Shown: positions 1-6,101, counted from the stretch's first letter. The stretch is 6,137 nt of DNA from Gammaproteobacteria bacterium (GCA_030636465.1 DAOVWW010000100.1:1-6137), one strand, 5' to 3'. Notes: generated by a model not told the origin, from the sequence alone. Numbers and translations: made by a program.

Positions 1-71
1 CTTTTGTGCAGATCACTGATTATGATGAGGGTTTTTCCGGAAATTGTTATCCACCCGTAATTACCCGTTTT

Positions 72-1709
72 TTACTCACCAATGTAGCCAGGTACATTGC
101 CGTGCACGACTTCATCAATCTGTCCAGGGTTCATGAACTCATCAGCATAGATTTGATAGAGTTTTTTATCGATAAAAATATGAAATAGATCCGGGTCAAT
201 GTGATTATCCTTACACATGAAACCCAGGATTTTAAGCGCTTCTGTTAAAGTTTTTCCTTTTTTGTACGGCCGGTCTCTGGCAGTTAGTGCTTCAAAAACA
301 TCCGCAATACCCATGGCTCTTGCCTGAACGGACATCTGGTCGCGGGTTAAGCCCTTTGGATAGCCTTTTCCATCCATGCGTTCGTGATGCCCACCGGCAT
401 ATTCTGGCACATTCGACAGGTGTTTGGGAAAGGGCAATGCTTCAAGCATGTTAATAGTAGCAACTATGTGATGGTTGATGGCTTCTCTTTCCTCTGGTGT
501 CAGCGTTCCTTTGGCAATTGTCAGATTGTAAATTTCATTTTCGCTGAGTAAGGGAGAAAGAGCAGACTGCTTGCGCCATTTTTTATCAGCAATCTGTTGA
601 ATTCTTTCCATATCCTCATCGGCCATGAACTCACCACCGGTATTGTGTTTTTTAATAAATGCCAGTTCTTCATCGAGATTTGTAATGGTCTCATTTAACT
701 CCAGCTGTACCTGCTGTTCCAGATTGGAAAAATCATAAGATGCTTCTGTCAGATATTTTTTAATCAGGCTTATCTCTACATCGCGTTTAATGACTTCATA
801 GCGGGTGCTGATATCATTGACGCGATCATGAATGGTTTCCAGTTTGGTTGCTTTGTCGATGACATACTCAGGCGTGGTGATTTTACCGCAATCGTGCAAC
901 CACGCAGCAATCTCCAGTTCATAACGGTCTTCTTCAGTCATCCGGAAAGTTTCTAATGGCCCTGATTCTGTATCATGCGCAGCATTTGCCAGCATCATGG
1001 TGAGTACAGGTACCCGGCGGCAATGTTCACCGGTATAGGGTGATTTGTCATCAATGGCTGTTGCCACTAGTTGAATGATAGATTCCAGCAGGTTCTTCTG
1101 TTCATTGATCAGTTGCTGGTTACTCAGTGCAATCGCTGCCTGAGAGGCGAGTGATTCAACTAGTTTTTGTACTGTGCGCGAGAATGGAATTATTTCTCGG
1201 CTGCCTTCCTGCTGAGCATTAATAAGCTGCAGCGCACCGATCACCATGCCGGTGTGATCTTTCATTGGAATTGAAAGCATTGACTGGGGGTGATAATCAA
1301 GCTCATCAGCAATTTTTCGCATTCCGCTGAAGTCAAAGCTCTGATGGTGGTAAACGTCATCTATATTGACCGTTTCACCCGAATTCACACTATAAGAAAT
1401 CACATTCTGGTGGTTTTTACTGCCATCCTGATTTAACAGGGGAATATCAGGGATTGCAGTTTCATTACTTTCTGAACTGCTTTGGTGTATCGCCAGGGAA
1501 TCGTTATGCAGAAACTCCATTTTTAGCATGGTTTCGGATTGTTTATTGTTATATATCGTATACAGCGTGCCGGCATCTGCATGGCTCAATTCTTTTGCTC
1601 CGATAAGAATAGATTCCAGTAGCCGAGGAGTGTTCTTTTCAACTGATAATGAGATACCTATTTCTGTCAGCTTATTGATGCGCTCAACCAGTTTGTCTTC
1701 ATGTAACAT
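72..1709 (-). CDS. GAF domain / HD-GYP domain cyclic-di-GMP phosphodiesterase
   Basis: Predicted soluble 545-residue signalling protein that hydrolyses cyclic-di-GMP. No signal peptide or membrane segment is visible, so it should act in the cytoplasm. Residues about 8-198 form a GAF sensor domain, recognised by the run SMLSIPMKDHTGMVIGALQL (143-162). A helical linker (about 199-220) leads into the HD-GYP domain (about 207-533). Its metal and catalytic motifs are all present: H229 in YTGEHCRRV, HDCGK at 272-276, HH at 413-414, HHE at 441-443 and DGKGYP at 446-451, followed by IADVFEALTARDRPYKKG. About 110 residues rich in charged helix (roughly 290-400) separate HDCGK from the second His motif, longer than in minimal HD-GYP domains; I recall this insertion from a widespread GAF/HD-GYP subfamily, so it is probably not damage. 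The ATG at 1709 is the only start before an in-frame stop at 1722-1724; no clear Shine-Dalgarno precedes it. The gene is divergent from the Fe-S carrier gene. The signal sensed by the GAF domain is unknown. Confidence 0.95.
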   Translation of the reverse strand: MLHEDKLVERINKLTEIGISLSVEKNTPRLLESILIGAKELSHADAGTLYTIYNNKQSETMLKMEFLHNDSLAIHQSSSESNETAIPDIPLLNQDGSKNHQNVISYSVNSGETVNIDDVYHHQSFDFSGMRKIADELDYHPQSMLSIPMKDHTGMVIGALQLINAQQEGSREIIPFSRTVQKLVESLASQAAIALSNQQLINEQKNLLESIIQLVATAIDDKSPYTGEHCRRVPVLTMMLANAAHDTESGPLETFRMTEEDRYELEIAAWLHDCGKITTPEYVIDKATKLETIHDRVNDISTRYEVIKRDVEISLIKKYLTEASYDFSNLEQQVQLELNETITNLDEELAFIKKHNTGGEFMADEDMERIQQIADKKWRKQSALSPLLSENEIYNLTIAKGTLTPEEREAINHHIVATINMLEALPFPKHLSNVPEYAGGHHERMDGKGYPKGLTRDQMSVQARAMGIADVFEALTARDRPYKKGKTLTEALKILGFMCKDNHIDPDLFHIFIDKKLYQIYADEFMNPGQIDEVVHGNVPGYIGE

Positions 1710-1837
1710 TCTGTAGAATTCTCATATCGCACTGTATTTGATGTGGTAGCAGCACGCATTAAGGGTGATATTTTCTAATCTGACCCGATATATTTGTTAG
1801 TATTACACTTTAATCGAAAGATCACAGGAGTATAGCA
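1710..1837. promoter_or_regulatory. Divergent intergenic region between the HD-GYP and Fe-S carrier genes
   Basis: These 128 bp separate two genes read in opposite directions, so promoters for both should lie here. This is inferred from geometry. I could not find a convincing -35/-10 pair on either strand: the best plus-strand candidate, CTGACC at 1780-1785 with TATTAC at 1801-1806, has only a 15-bp spacer and matches consensus at four of six bases in each box. No IscR-type site could be recognised with confidence. Confidence 0.4.
1826..1830 (+). promoter_or_regulatory. Ribosome binding site of the HesB/IscA-like gene
   Basis: AGGAG lies seven bases before the ATG at 1838. This decides the start in favour of 1838 over the internal ATG at 1880 (Met15, beginning MAITD), which would give a protein closer to the family's usual N-terminus but has a much poorer upstream sequence. 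Confidence 0.8.
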
Positions 1838-2230
1838 ATGGGTGCAGCTGAATTTCAGACTGAAATTACTAAAGAAGTTATGGCAATTACGGACATAGCT
1901 TTGGAAAAGATGGGTGAGTTACTGGGCCAGGTAGAAGAAGATGTAGCAGGCATTAGAGTATTTGTTCATGGAGGAGGTTGTAGTGGGCTTACTTATGGCA
2001 TGACCTACGCAGAAGAAATACTCGAAACAGATAGTAAACTGGGTAATGATGATTGCGCAATATTGGTAGACCCCGTGGCGCTTGGTTATTTACAGGGTTG
2101 TGAAATTGATTATAAAGATGGCCCTACAGGCGCAAGTTTTATTTTTAACAATGTGTTCAAGTCTGTAGGTGGATCAGGTGCATGCGGTGGCGGCGGTGGC
2201 GGATGTGGTGCTGGTGGTTGTGGAGGCTGA
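1838..2230 (+). CDS. HesB/IscA-family (A-type) iron-sulfur carrier-like protein with a Gly/Cys-rich tail
   Basis: Small 130-residue cytoplasmic protein of the A-type Fe-S carrier fold, a family that holds or delivers iron-sulfur clusters to apo-proteins. The family signature is clear: VFVHGGGCSGLTYGM (41-55) with the first ligand Cys48, then LVDPVALGYLQGCEIDY (76-92) and GASFIFNN (98-105). In typical IscA/ErpA proteins the chain ends shortly after this with a CGCG-SF motif that supplies two more cysteine ligands. Here that motif is absent; residues 111-130 are a glycine-rich tail with Cys116, Cys123 and Cys128 and no Cys-X-Cys pair. Two extra cysteines, Cys73 and Cys88, occur in the core. The first 14 residues form a short N-terminal extension. 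The tail uses mixed GGT, GGC and GGA codons. Family membership is secure; whether it still carries a cluster, and with which ligands, is inference. The ATP-grasp gene starts 45 bp downstream on the same strand with no terminator between, so co-transcription is likely. Confidence 0.93.
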   Translation: MGAAEFQTEITKEVMAITDIALEKMGELLGQVEEDVAGIRVFVHGGGCSGLTYGMTYAEEILETDSKLGNDDCAILVDPVALGYLQGCEIDYKDGPTGASFIFNNVFKSVGGSGACGGGGGGCGAGGCGG

Positions 2231-2275
2231 TTCAGCTTTCAGATAATCAGGGTCCCCATTTTTTATTAACAGGCG

Positions 2276-3535
2276 GTGAAAAATCGCATCCTTCTAGTTT
2301 CCCCGCCTGAAAGTTATCGTATTCAGCCCTACATCAGGGCAGCTCATTCCCTCGGGGTTGATATTAACCTTGCCTCACAGGGTGAATGGGCCGTATCTAC
2401 GCCTCACTCAGCAGGCATAAATGTACCTCTCCATGATCAGGGTGCAGCACTAGCTATCTTACTGGATTTGACTGCCAGGAAAAGCTATGACGCTGTTATC
2501 GGTACCGATGACAGCACTCTGGAGCTTGCTGCACAGTTGGCTGAGAGAACCGGGCTGCAACAAAATCTCCCCGCAGCGGTTCGCATTGCCCGTCGTAAAG
2601 ATTTGTCTCGCTATTGCTTGCAGCAGGCCGGTATCAGGGTGCCTGAATTCACCGTGATAAAGGCTGGTGAATCTGACCCACTGACATCTCCCAGTTTTGG
2701 ATTTCCTTGTGTTATCAAGCCACTCGCTTTATCTGGAAGTAGAGGTGTCATTCGGGCAGATTCTATTAAGAGTCTTGAGAAAGGGGTAAAGAGAAGCTTT
2801 AGGATTTCATCTGAAGCAACTGATAAATATGAGAAATCACATTTATTGATTGAAAAGTTTATACCAGGTAGAGAATTTGCTATTGAAGGGATGTTAAATG
2901 ATGGGCACATTGAAATACTGGCTATCTTTGATAAACCGGATCCCCTGGATGGTCCTTATTTTGAAGAAACATTCTACATCTCTCCAGCAAGAATAACGAA
3001 TCATGAAAAGCAGCTCATGCTCGAAACGGTGCTGAATGCCTGTACAGCTTATGGGCTGACGAGCGGGCCAGTACATGCTGAATGTCGGTTAAATGAAGAG
3101 GGAGCATGGCTGATAGAGCTAGCTGCAAGAACGATAGGGGGGCTCTGTAGCCGTCTGTTGAGTTTCGGTACAGGTTATTCACTGGAAGAACTGGTCCTGG
3201 CAAATGCTATAGAGTTGGATTTAGCTAAGCAGGTCAATAAGGGGGCGGCAGGCGTACTCATGCTTCCTGTTGATGTAGCAGGTGTGTTACGTCGAGTAGA
3301 GGGCGTAATGAAAGCTGAAAAAGTTGCCTGTGTTGATGAGGTTGTGATCAGTCTGCGCGAAGGACATGAAGTTTCCCCACTTCCTGAAGGCGCGAGTTAC
3401 CTGGGGTTCGTATTCGCCAGCGCGCCGGATCCGGACACAGTTGAACAGTCATTGAGAAAGGCTTATTCGGAGATAAACCCTGTAATAGCACCGTTATGGC
3501 CAGTTATTAATGGCAAAAAAATAGCCAGCGCTTAA
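2276..3535 (+). CDS. ATP-grasp ligase, L-amino-acid-ligase-like
   Basis: Soluble 419-residue ATP-grasp enzyme, a superfamily that activates a carboxylate as an acyl-phosphate with ATP and joins it to an amine or similar nucleophile. Residues 1-100 form a pre-ATP-grasp domain starting with RILLVSPPESYR. The ATP-grasp fold follows: PCVIKPLALSGSRGV (144-158) holds the ATP-binding Lys148 and glycine-rich loop, LIEKFIPGREFAIEG (191-205) the adenine-binding region, and HAEC (267-270) with LIELAARTIGG (279-289) the Mg-binding Glu269, Glu281 and Arg285. The C-terminal part (about 326-405; GVLMLPV, then SPLPEGASYLGFVFA) resembles the C-terminal domain of L-amino-acid ligases such as the BacD group. 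The substrate cannot be read from the sequence. The start is GTG at 2276: a stop at 2267-2269 rules out anything upstream, and no internal ATG occurs until Met206. Its Shine-Dalgarno is poor, with AGG at 2271-2273 only two bases before the start, suggesting weak translation. It appears to form an operon with the preceding Fe-S carrier-like gene and converges on the barrel gene. Confidence 0.9.
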   Translation: MKNRILLVSPPESYRIQPYIRAAHSLGVDINLASQGEWAVSTPHSAGINVPLHDQGAALAILLDLTARKSYDAVIGTDDSTLELAAQLAERTGLQQNLPAAVRIARRKDLSRYCLQQAGIRVPEFTVIKAGESDPLTSPSFGFPCVIKPLALSGSRGVIRADSIKSLEKGVKRSFRISSEATDKYEKSHLLIEKFIPGREFAIEGMLNDGHIEILAIFDKPDPLDGPYFEETFYISPARITNHEKQLMLETVLNACTAYGLTSGPVHAECRLNEEGAWLIELAARTIGGLCSRLLSFGTGYSLEELVLANAIELDLAKQVNKGAAGVLMLPVDVAGVLRRVEGVMKAEKVACVDEVVISLREGHEVSPLPEGASYLGFVFASAPDPDTVEQSLRKAYSEINPVIAPLWPVINGKKIASA

Positions 3536-3552
3536 TCAGCTACTGGCCATAA
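3494..3552. repeat. Perfect 11-bp inverted repeat spanning the 3' end of the ATP-grasp gene
   Basis: TTATGGCCAGT at 3494-3504 is exactly repeated in inverted form as ACTGGCCATAA at 3542-3552. The 37-base loop includes the ligase stop codon (3533-3535) and an internal TGGC/GCCA pair (3511-3514 and 3524-3527). Neither arm is followed by a T-run on its own strand, so this is not a textbook intrinsic terminator. It sits between two converging genes and could form a 3'-end-stabilising RNA hairpin, which is inference. Confidence 0.6.
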
Positions 3553-3577
3553 GAAAAATTATGAGAATTACTACTAG

Positions 3578-4339
3578 TTAAGGAAATTTTACAATTGCAT
3601 TAAGGCCAAAGTTATACAGTTGAGATTTACCCTGATTACCTTCATATTCAAATTCCAGGTCGAAATGCTTGCCTATGTGTACACCTAGACCAAGACCATA
3701 TCCTACCTGAGTCTTATTTTCCTGAATGATGACTTCTTCGCCTGCCGCAGGACCCACTGGTTTCTGGCCGATTACACCTTCTACTAATTCGTCTGTTTGC
3801 AGGCCATCCGGGTGTTCGACAGTCGGTTCGGTCCTTCCTGGTACAAGGCCAATGATATCTTCATATTGTTGCTCAATTGAGGTCGTTCTGATTTTAAAAC
3901 GTGATGCAACAATGCCAACTTTACCCTTGGCATAAATTTTACCAGCGGTACGATAGGCGATATAGCCACTATAAACAGGGTTCTCCCATTCTCCACCGGC
4001 AGGATACACGCTGGGGTTACTTGCAGAGGTGCTTGTTACTTCCCCTTTTTTTACTGAAGGCAGGTACTGAAATTCAAATGCGGCCTTACCTTTCCAGACA
4101 GGTCTGGCGAATTCATAGCCGAGAATGATTCCCGCATTAGCTGAACTGTCCTGGCTGATGCCGTCATCGCTGTTGTTCATGGTGACGTATTTAGCGCCAA
4201 CCAGCCACTGGCCGTCAGACGTTTCACCAAAAAATGGTCCGTCACCCGGTTGATCAAACTCGGTTGCGGCTATTGCTGAAAACGAAATCAGCATTGCAGG
4301 GAATGCGAGTAAGTGAGCAAAGGTTTTTTTAGTTGTCAT
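3578..4339 (-). CDS. Small outer-membrane beta-barrel protein
   Basis: Predicted 253-residue outer-membrane protein of unknown specific role. Counting from the ATG at 4339, residues 1-24 or 1-25 are a Sec signal peptide: MTTKKT, a hydrophobic core LLAFPAMLISFS, and a cleavage site at AIA-A. The mature chain has alternating amphipathic strands typical of an eight-stranded barrel: about 44-56, 69-77, 85-94, 122-131, 135-152, 211-221, 225-234 and 241-252, often ending in aromatic residues. A long, acidic, proline-containing stretch (about 153-209) would form a large surface loop between two strands. The chain ends in KFP, so the usual C-terminal aromatic residue of barrel proteins is one position from the end. 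OmpW-like or OmpA-barrel-like folds are both possible. An in-frame ATG at 4360 would add seven residues (MPCKRST), but AGAGG six bases before 4339 and the better signal peptide favour the shorter form. The gene is preceded by a possible promoter and seems monocistronic, though the gene upstream on the same strand is only 180 bp away. Confidence 0.82.
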   Translation of the reverse strand: MTTKKTFAHLLAFPAMLISFSAIAATEFDQPGDGPFFGETSDGQWLVGAKYVTMNNSDDGISQDSSANAGIILGYEFARPVWKGKAAFEFQYLPSVKKGEVTSTSASNPSVYPAGGEWENPVYSGYIAYRTAGKIYAKGKVGIVASRFKIRTTSIEQQYEDIIGLVPGRTEPTVEHPDGLQTDELVEGVIGQKPVGPAAGEEVIIQENKTQVGYGLGLGVHIGKHFDLEFEYEGNQGKSQLYNFGLNAIVKFP

Positions 4340-4345
4340 GGTAGA

Positions 4346-4350
4346 CCTCT
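4346..4350 (-). promoter_or_regulatory. Ribosome binding site deciding the barrel-protein start
   Basis: On the minus strand AGAGG lies six bases before the ATG at 4339. It falls inside the reading frame that would be used from the alternative ATG at 4360, which supports initiation at 4339. Confidence 0.7.
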
Positions 4351-4390
4351 TGCATGGCATATTGTTAACGTAAATTGCGTATTTGTGACA

Positions 4391-4419
4391 AATCTAACAG
4401 GAAAATCTATATTTCTCAA
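4391..4419 (-). promoter_or_regulatory. Possible sigma-70 promoter of the barrel-protein gene
   Basis: On the minus strand TTGAGA (4419-4414, five of six bases of the -35 consensus) is followed after a 17-bp spacer by TAGATT (4396-4391, four of six of the -10 consensus). It lies in an AT-rich gap and would give a leader of roughly 45 bases. The match is moderate and could be chance in DNA of this composition. The rest of the gap up to 4519 shows no gene and no convincing terminator for the upstream gene. Confidence 0.35.
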
Positions 4420-4519
4420 TGCTCTGCGCTTCTTTTCGAGAAAAATAATTCAAAATAGTCTATAAGTTGTTGTTATATAAAGAATGATAAGTACTGGAAT
4501 TTCCTTTAAAAATACTGAA

Positions 4520-4948
4520 TTAGTTCCAGAGCCTGCTCCACCAGCGTTTTCTATTACCAGGCAGGAGCAGATTAGCATCCAGTATTTCTGGTTTACTGCG
4601 GCTCATAACCCATCCTGGTAGCGGTGGAGTTTTGCTTGATCCGCATGATGTTCCAAGGTTATTCGGATCAAATATTTTCACTAAAGTCGGTTGAGAAAAA
4701 TCATCCGTATAAACGATCCCGCAATAGTCCTCGTCATGTTCTTCACGTAACAATTTATCCATGCGCTCAATGAAATGTTCTACATCATCACTGCCTGCTA
4801 TTTTTTCTGGTAATTCGTGCCCCAGAGCGTAGATGTACCAGCCTTTAGCTTTCTGTTGACGAACGCTCGCCCAGAGTGAATCAAGTTTGTCCCATTTCAT
4901 GACACCACGCAGGAGGCCATTATATTTTTCCAGAAATTCTGCTGACAT
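4520..4948 (-). CDS. Conserved-looking protein of unknown function, 142 residues
   Basis: Probably a soluble cytoplasmic protein; no signal peptide or membrane helix is visible. I recall similar sequences as uncharacterised proteins in other gammaproteobacteria but know no function. Notable parts are a helical N-terminus with KWDKLDSLWASVRQQKAKGW (18-37), the strand WYIYALG (37-43), a charged helix with REEHDEDYCGIVYTDD (68-83), the segment KIFDPNNLGTSCG (91-103) and PPLPGWVMSR (108-117). It ends in a basic, tryptophan-rich tail, GNRKRWWSRLWN (131-142). Cys76 and Cys102 could be ligands or paired, but nothing shows this. The alternating mix of strands, acidic patches and conserved Asp-Pro-Asn-Asn suggests a compact binding domain, which is inference. 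The ATG at 4948 is preceded by AAGGAA (4956-4951), a good ribosome binding site. The next gene upstream runs in the opposite direction, so this gene starts its own transcript, which might continue into the barrel gene. Confidence 0.82.
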   Translation of the reverse strand: MSAEFLEKYNGLLRGVMKWDKLDSLWASVRQQKAKGWYIYALGHELPEKIAGSDDVEHFIERMDKLLREEHDEDYCGIVYTDDFSQPTLVKIFDPNNLGTSCGSSKTPPLPGWVMSRSKPEILDANLLLPGNRKRWWSRLWN

Positions 4949-5059
4949 GTTTCCTTCCCGACTTATTCTGTATGTGTTCGAGCCAAGTTTACAGTATGAT
5001 TTGACCGGACGTCATGTTTTTCCCGATGAACTACGATATCTAAAGATATAAAGCTACTT
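4949..5059. promoter_or_regulatory. Divergent intergenic region upstream of the two unknown genes
   Basis: These 111 bp must hold the start signals for genes reading outward in both directions. A TTGACC hexamer at 5001-5006 on the plus strand resembles a -35 box but lacks a -10 box at the proper distance. The most distinctive element is the palindrome at 5036-5049, described separately. Confidence 0.35.
5036..5049. repeat. 14-bp palindrome just before the membrane-protein start codon
   Basis: ATATCT and AGATAT form a perfect inverted repeat around a two-base AA spacer, ending ten bases before the ATG at 5060. Its place suits an operator or a small hairpin over the ribosome entry site, but it is AT-rich and could be chance. 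Confidence 0.5.
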
Positions 5060-6004
5060 ATGTTCGCAAGACTTTCCCTGCTGATACTTATGTTGACCAT
5101 AATTAGTGGTACGAGTTCTCTCATTATTGAGCGGCTTGATGATGCAATATTACTGTCTGAGAACCCATTAAAATTGGCCACAAATCTTTTCCATGAGGGC
5201 AAAATGGAAGAGGTTGTGTATTTAGCACAGTTTGCACAACAGTATCTTCCTGCAGATCATGAGTATGCAGAGGGTAATCTTAAAAAAATGGCAACTGATA
5301 GCCTGAATTCACCATTTTTTCTGATAGATAATTTTCTCGCAGGGGCCGTGACCGGTGAAGCAACGGATACAGCCGGGTTTATTGGTGCGCTGACATTGGA
5401 TCTGTTTGTTTTAGGTGATATTAGAGATTTGCTGGTACAGGGCTACAAAGAGTTTGATACCGGCCAGGGTGATGAAGTTATTATGGGTTTATCAACAGCG
5501 GGGCTGCTGCTGACACTGGTGCCGGAGCTATCGTGGGCACCGTCCCTGTTTAAAACTTTCTGGCGTGGTAACCGGGTATCGCAATCGTTTCAAAAACAGA
5601 TCGCTCAGGTACTGGAAAAAGCCCGGAAAACAGGCGATTACCGTGCTCTGAAACGTATGATGTCCGAGTTTTCTGATGTTATAGAAAATCTTGGGGTTGG
5701 GCCGGCAATGTCTGTTTTTAAACGGGTGAAATCTTCCGAAGACCTGGCACTGCTGGCAAGTAAAGCAAAAATTGCCCCGATGGAAAGCTACACGCTCACC
5801 AGCATAAATGGCATCAAGGCATTAGAGAACATCTCTACTTCAGGTGTAAAACAGACGAAACTGATCAAGAAGGTCAAGCTGGCAACACGTCAGCAGAAAA
5901 TAATGACCAGGTTGTTTGGAATGATACCCTTGTATCTGTTATTTGGTATTTGTTTCCTGATTATGGCCCTATTCATACGCGTATTATTTAAGGGTAGGAA
6001 ATAG
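5060..6004 (+). CDS. Putative inner-membrane protein with hydrophobic segments at both ends, unknown function
   Basis: A 314-residue protein not assigned to a family. Residues about 4-23 are a hydrophobic segment after Arg4, a signal anchor or uncleaved signal peptide. Residues about 287-309 form a second membrane helix, followed by the basic end KGRK, which predicts a cytoplasmic C-terminus. The roughly 260 residues between would then lie in the periplasm. That middle part is helical: 35-75 resembles a short repeat-like helical pair, about 105-128 (LTLDLFVLGDIRDLLVQ) and 142-157 are moderately hydrophobic or amphipathic and may touch or enter the membrane, and 175-285 is rich in Lys and Arg. 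The segment around GDIRDL followed by a short loop and a glycine-rich hydrophobic helix recalls regions preceding toxin domains in secreted bacterial toxins, but no toxin domain follows; this is a weak resemblance. The ATG at 5060 is the only start after the stop at 5027-5029 besides the internal Met11, which would cut into the membrane segment. No Shine-Dalgarno is evident. A strong terminator lies 55 bp downstream. Confidence 0.82.
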   Translation: MFARLSLLILMLTIISGTSSLIIERLDDAILLSENPLKLATNLFHEGKMEEVVYLAQFAQQYLPADHEYAEGNLKKMATDSLNSPFFLIDNFLAGAVTGEATDTAGFIGALTLDLFVLGDIRDLLVQGYKEFDTGQGDEVIMGLSTAGLLLTLVPELSWAPSLFKTFWRGNRVSQSFQKQIAQVLEKARKTGDYRALKRMMSEFSDVIENLGVGPAMSVFKRVKSSEDLALLASKAKIAPMESYTLTSINGIKALENISTSGVKQTKLIKKVKLATRQQKIMTRLFGMIPLYLLFGICFLIMALFIRVLFKGRK

Positions 6005-6059
6005 AAAAGAATCCGGTAATTAAGGGCAGGCGCGGGCTAAAAATGCTAAATACCAGGCA

Positions 6060-6101
6060 AATAAAAAAGCCAGGTACTATTAAGCACCTGACTTTTTTAT
6101 T
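6060..6101. terminator. Bidirectional intrinsic terminator
   Basis: AATAAAAAAG at 6060-6069 pairs perfectly with CTTTTTTATT at 6092-6101. Inside, CAGGTAC (6071-6077 region) pairs with GCACCTG (6084-6090) with one mismatch, closed by a six-base loop. The GC-containing inner stem is followed by a T-run on either strand, so it can end both the membrane-protein transcript from the left and the tRNA transcript from the right. Confidence 0.85.

Noticed and set aside
53..69. ACCCGT direct repeat around GTAATTAC just past the HD-GYP stop codon.
   Set aside because: Two six-base copies are too short to call a repeat, and no stem with a T-run on the minus strand is formed, so it is not a terminator.
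6..188. A 60-codon open frame on the plus strand at the left edge.
   Set aside because: It is mostly antisense to the conserved C-terminus of the HD-GYP gene, has no ribosome binding site, and its protein resembles nothing known.
2228..2266. The TGA ending the Fe-S carrier-like gene read as selenocysteine, adding a short FSF-containing end.
   Set aside because: HesB-like selenoproteins exist, and FSF faintly recalls the family's usual final residues, but no SECIS-like hairpin is visible just after the TGA, and the extension would end after 12 more residues of unrelated sequence.
2248..2266. GGGTCCCC followed by TTTTTT as a terminator between the carrier and ligase genes.
   Set aside because: The arms are only three bases with a two-base loop, too small to form a stable terminator stem.
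2611..3203. Three overlapping minus-strand open frames inside the ATP-grasp gene.
   Set aside because: They are antisense to conserved ATP-grasp motifs, lack start signals and encode protein of random composition.
3726..4128. Open frames on both strands inside the barrel gene.
   Set aside because: They overlap the barrel gene in other frames; its signal peptide and strand pattern make it the real one.
4368..4380. ACGTAAATTGCGT as an operator upstream of the barrel gene.
   Set aside because: The symmetry is imperfect and short; such matches are expected by chance in AT-rich DNA.
4963..5202. A 79-codon minus-strand frame ending 15 bases upstream of the 142-residue protein gene, which could look like an operon partner.
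   Set aside because: It is largely antisense to the membrane-protein N-terminus, whose hydrophobic segment is convincing, and it has a Ser-rich low-information composition and no ribosome binding site.
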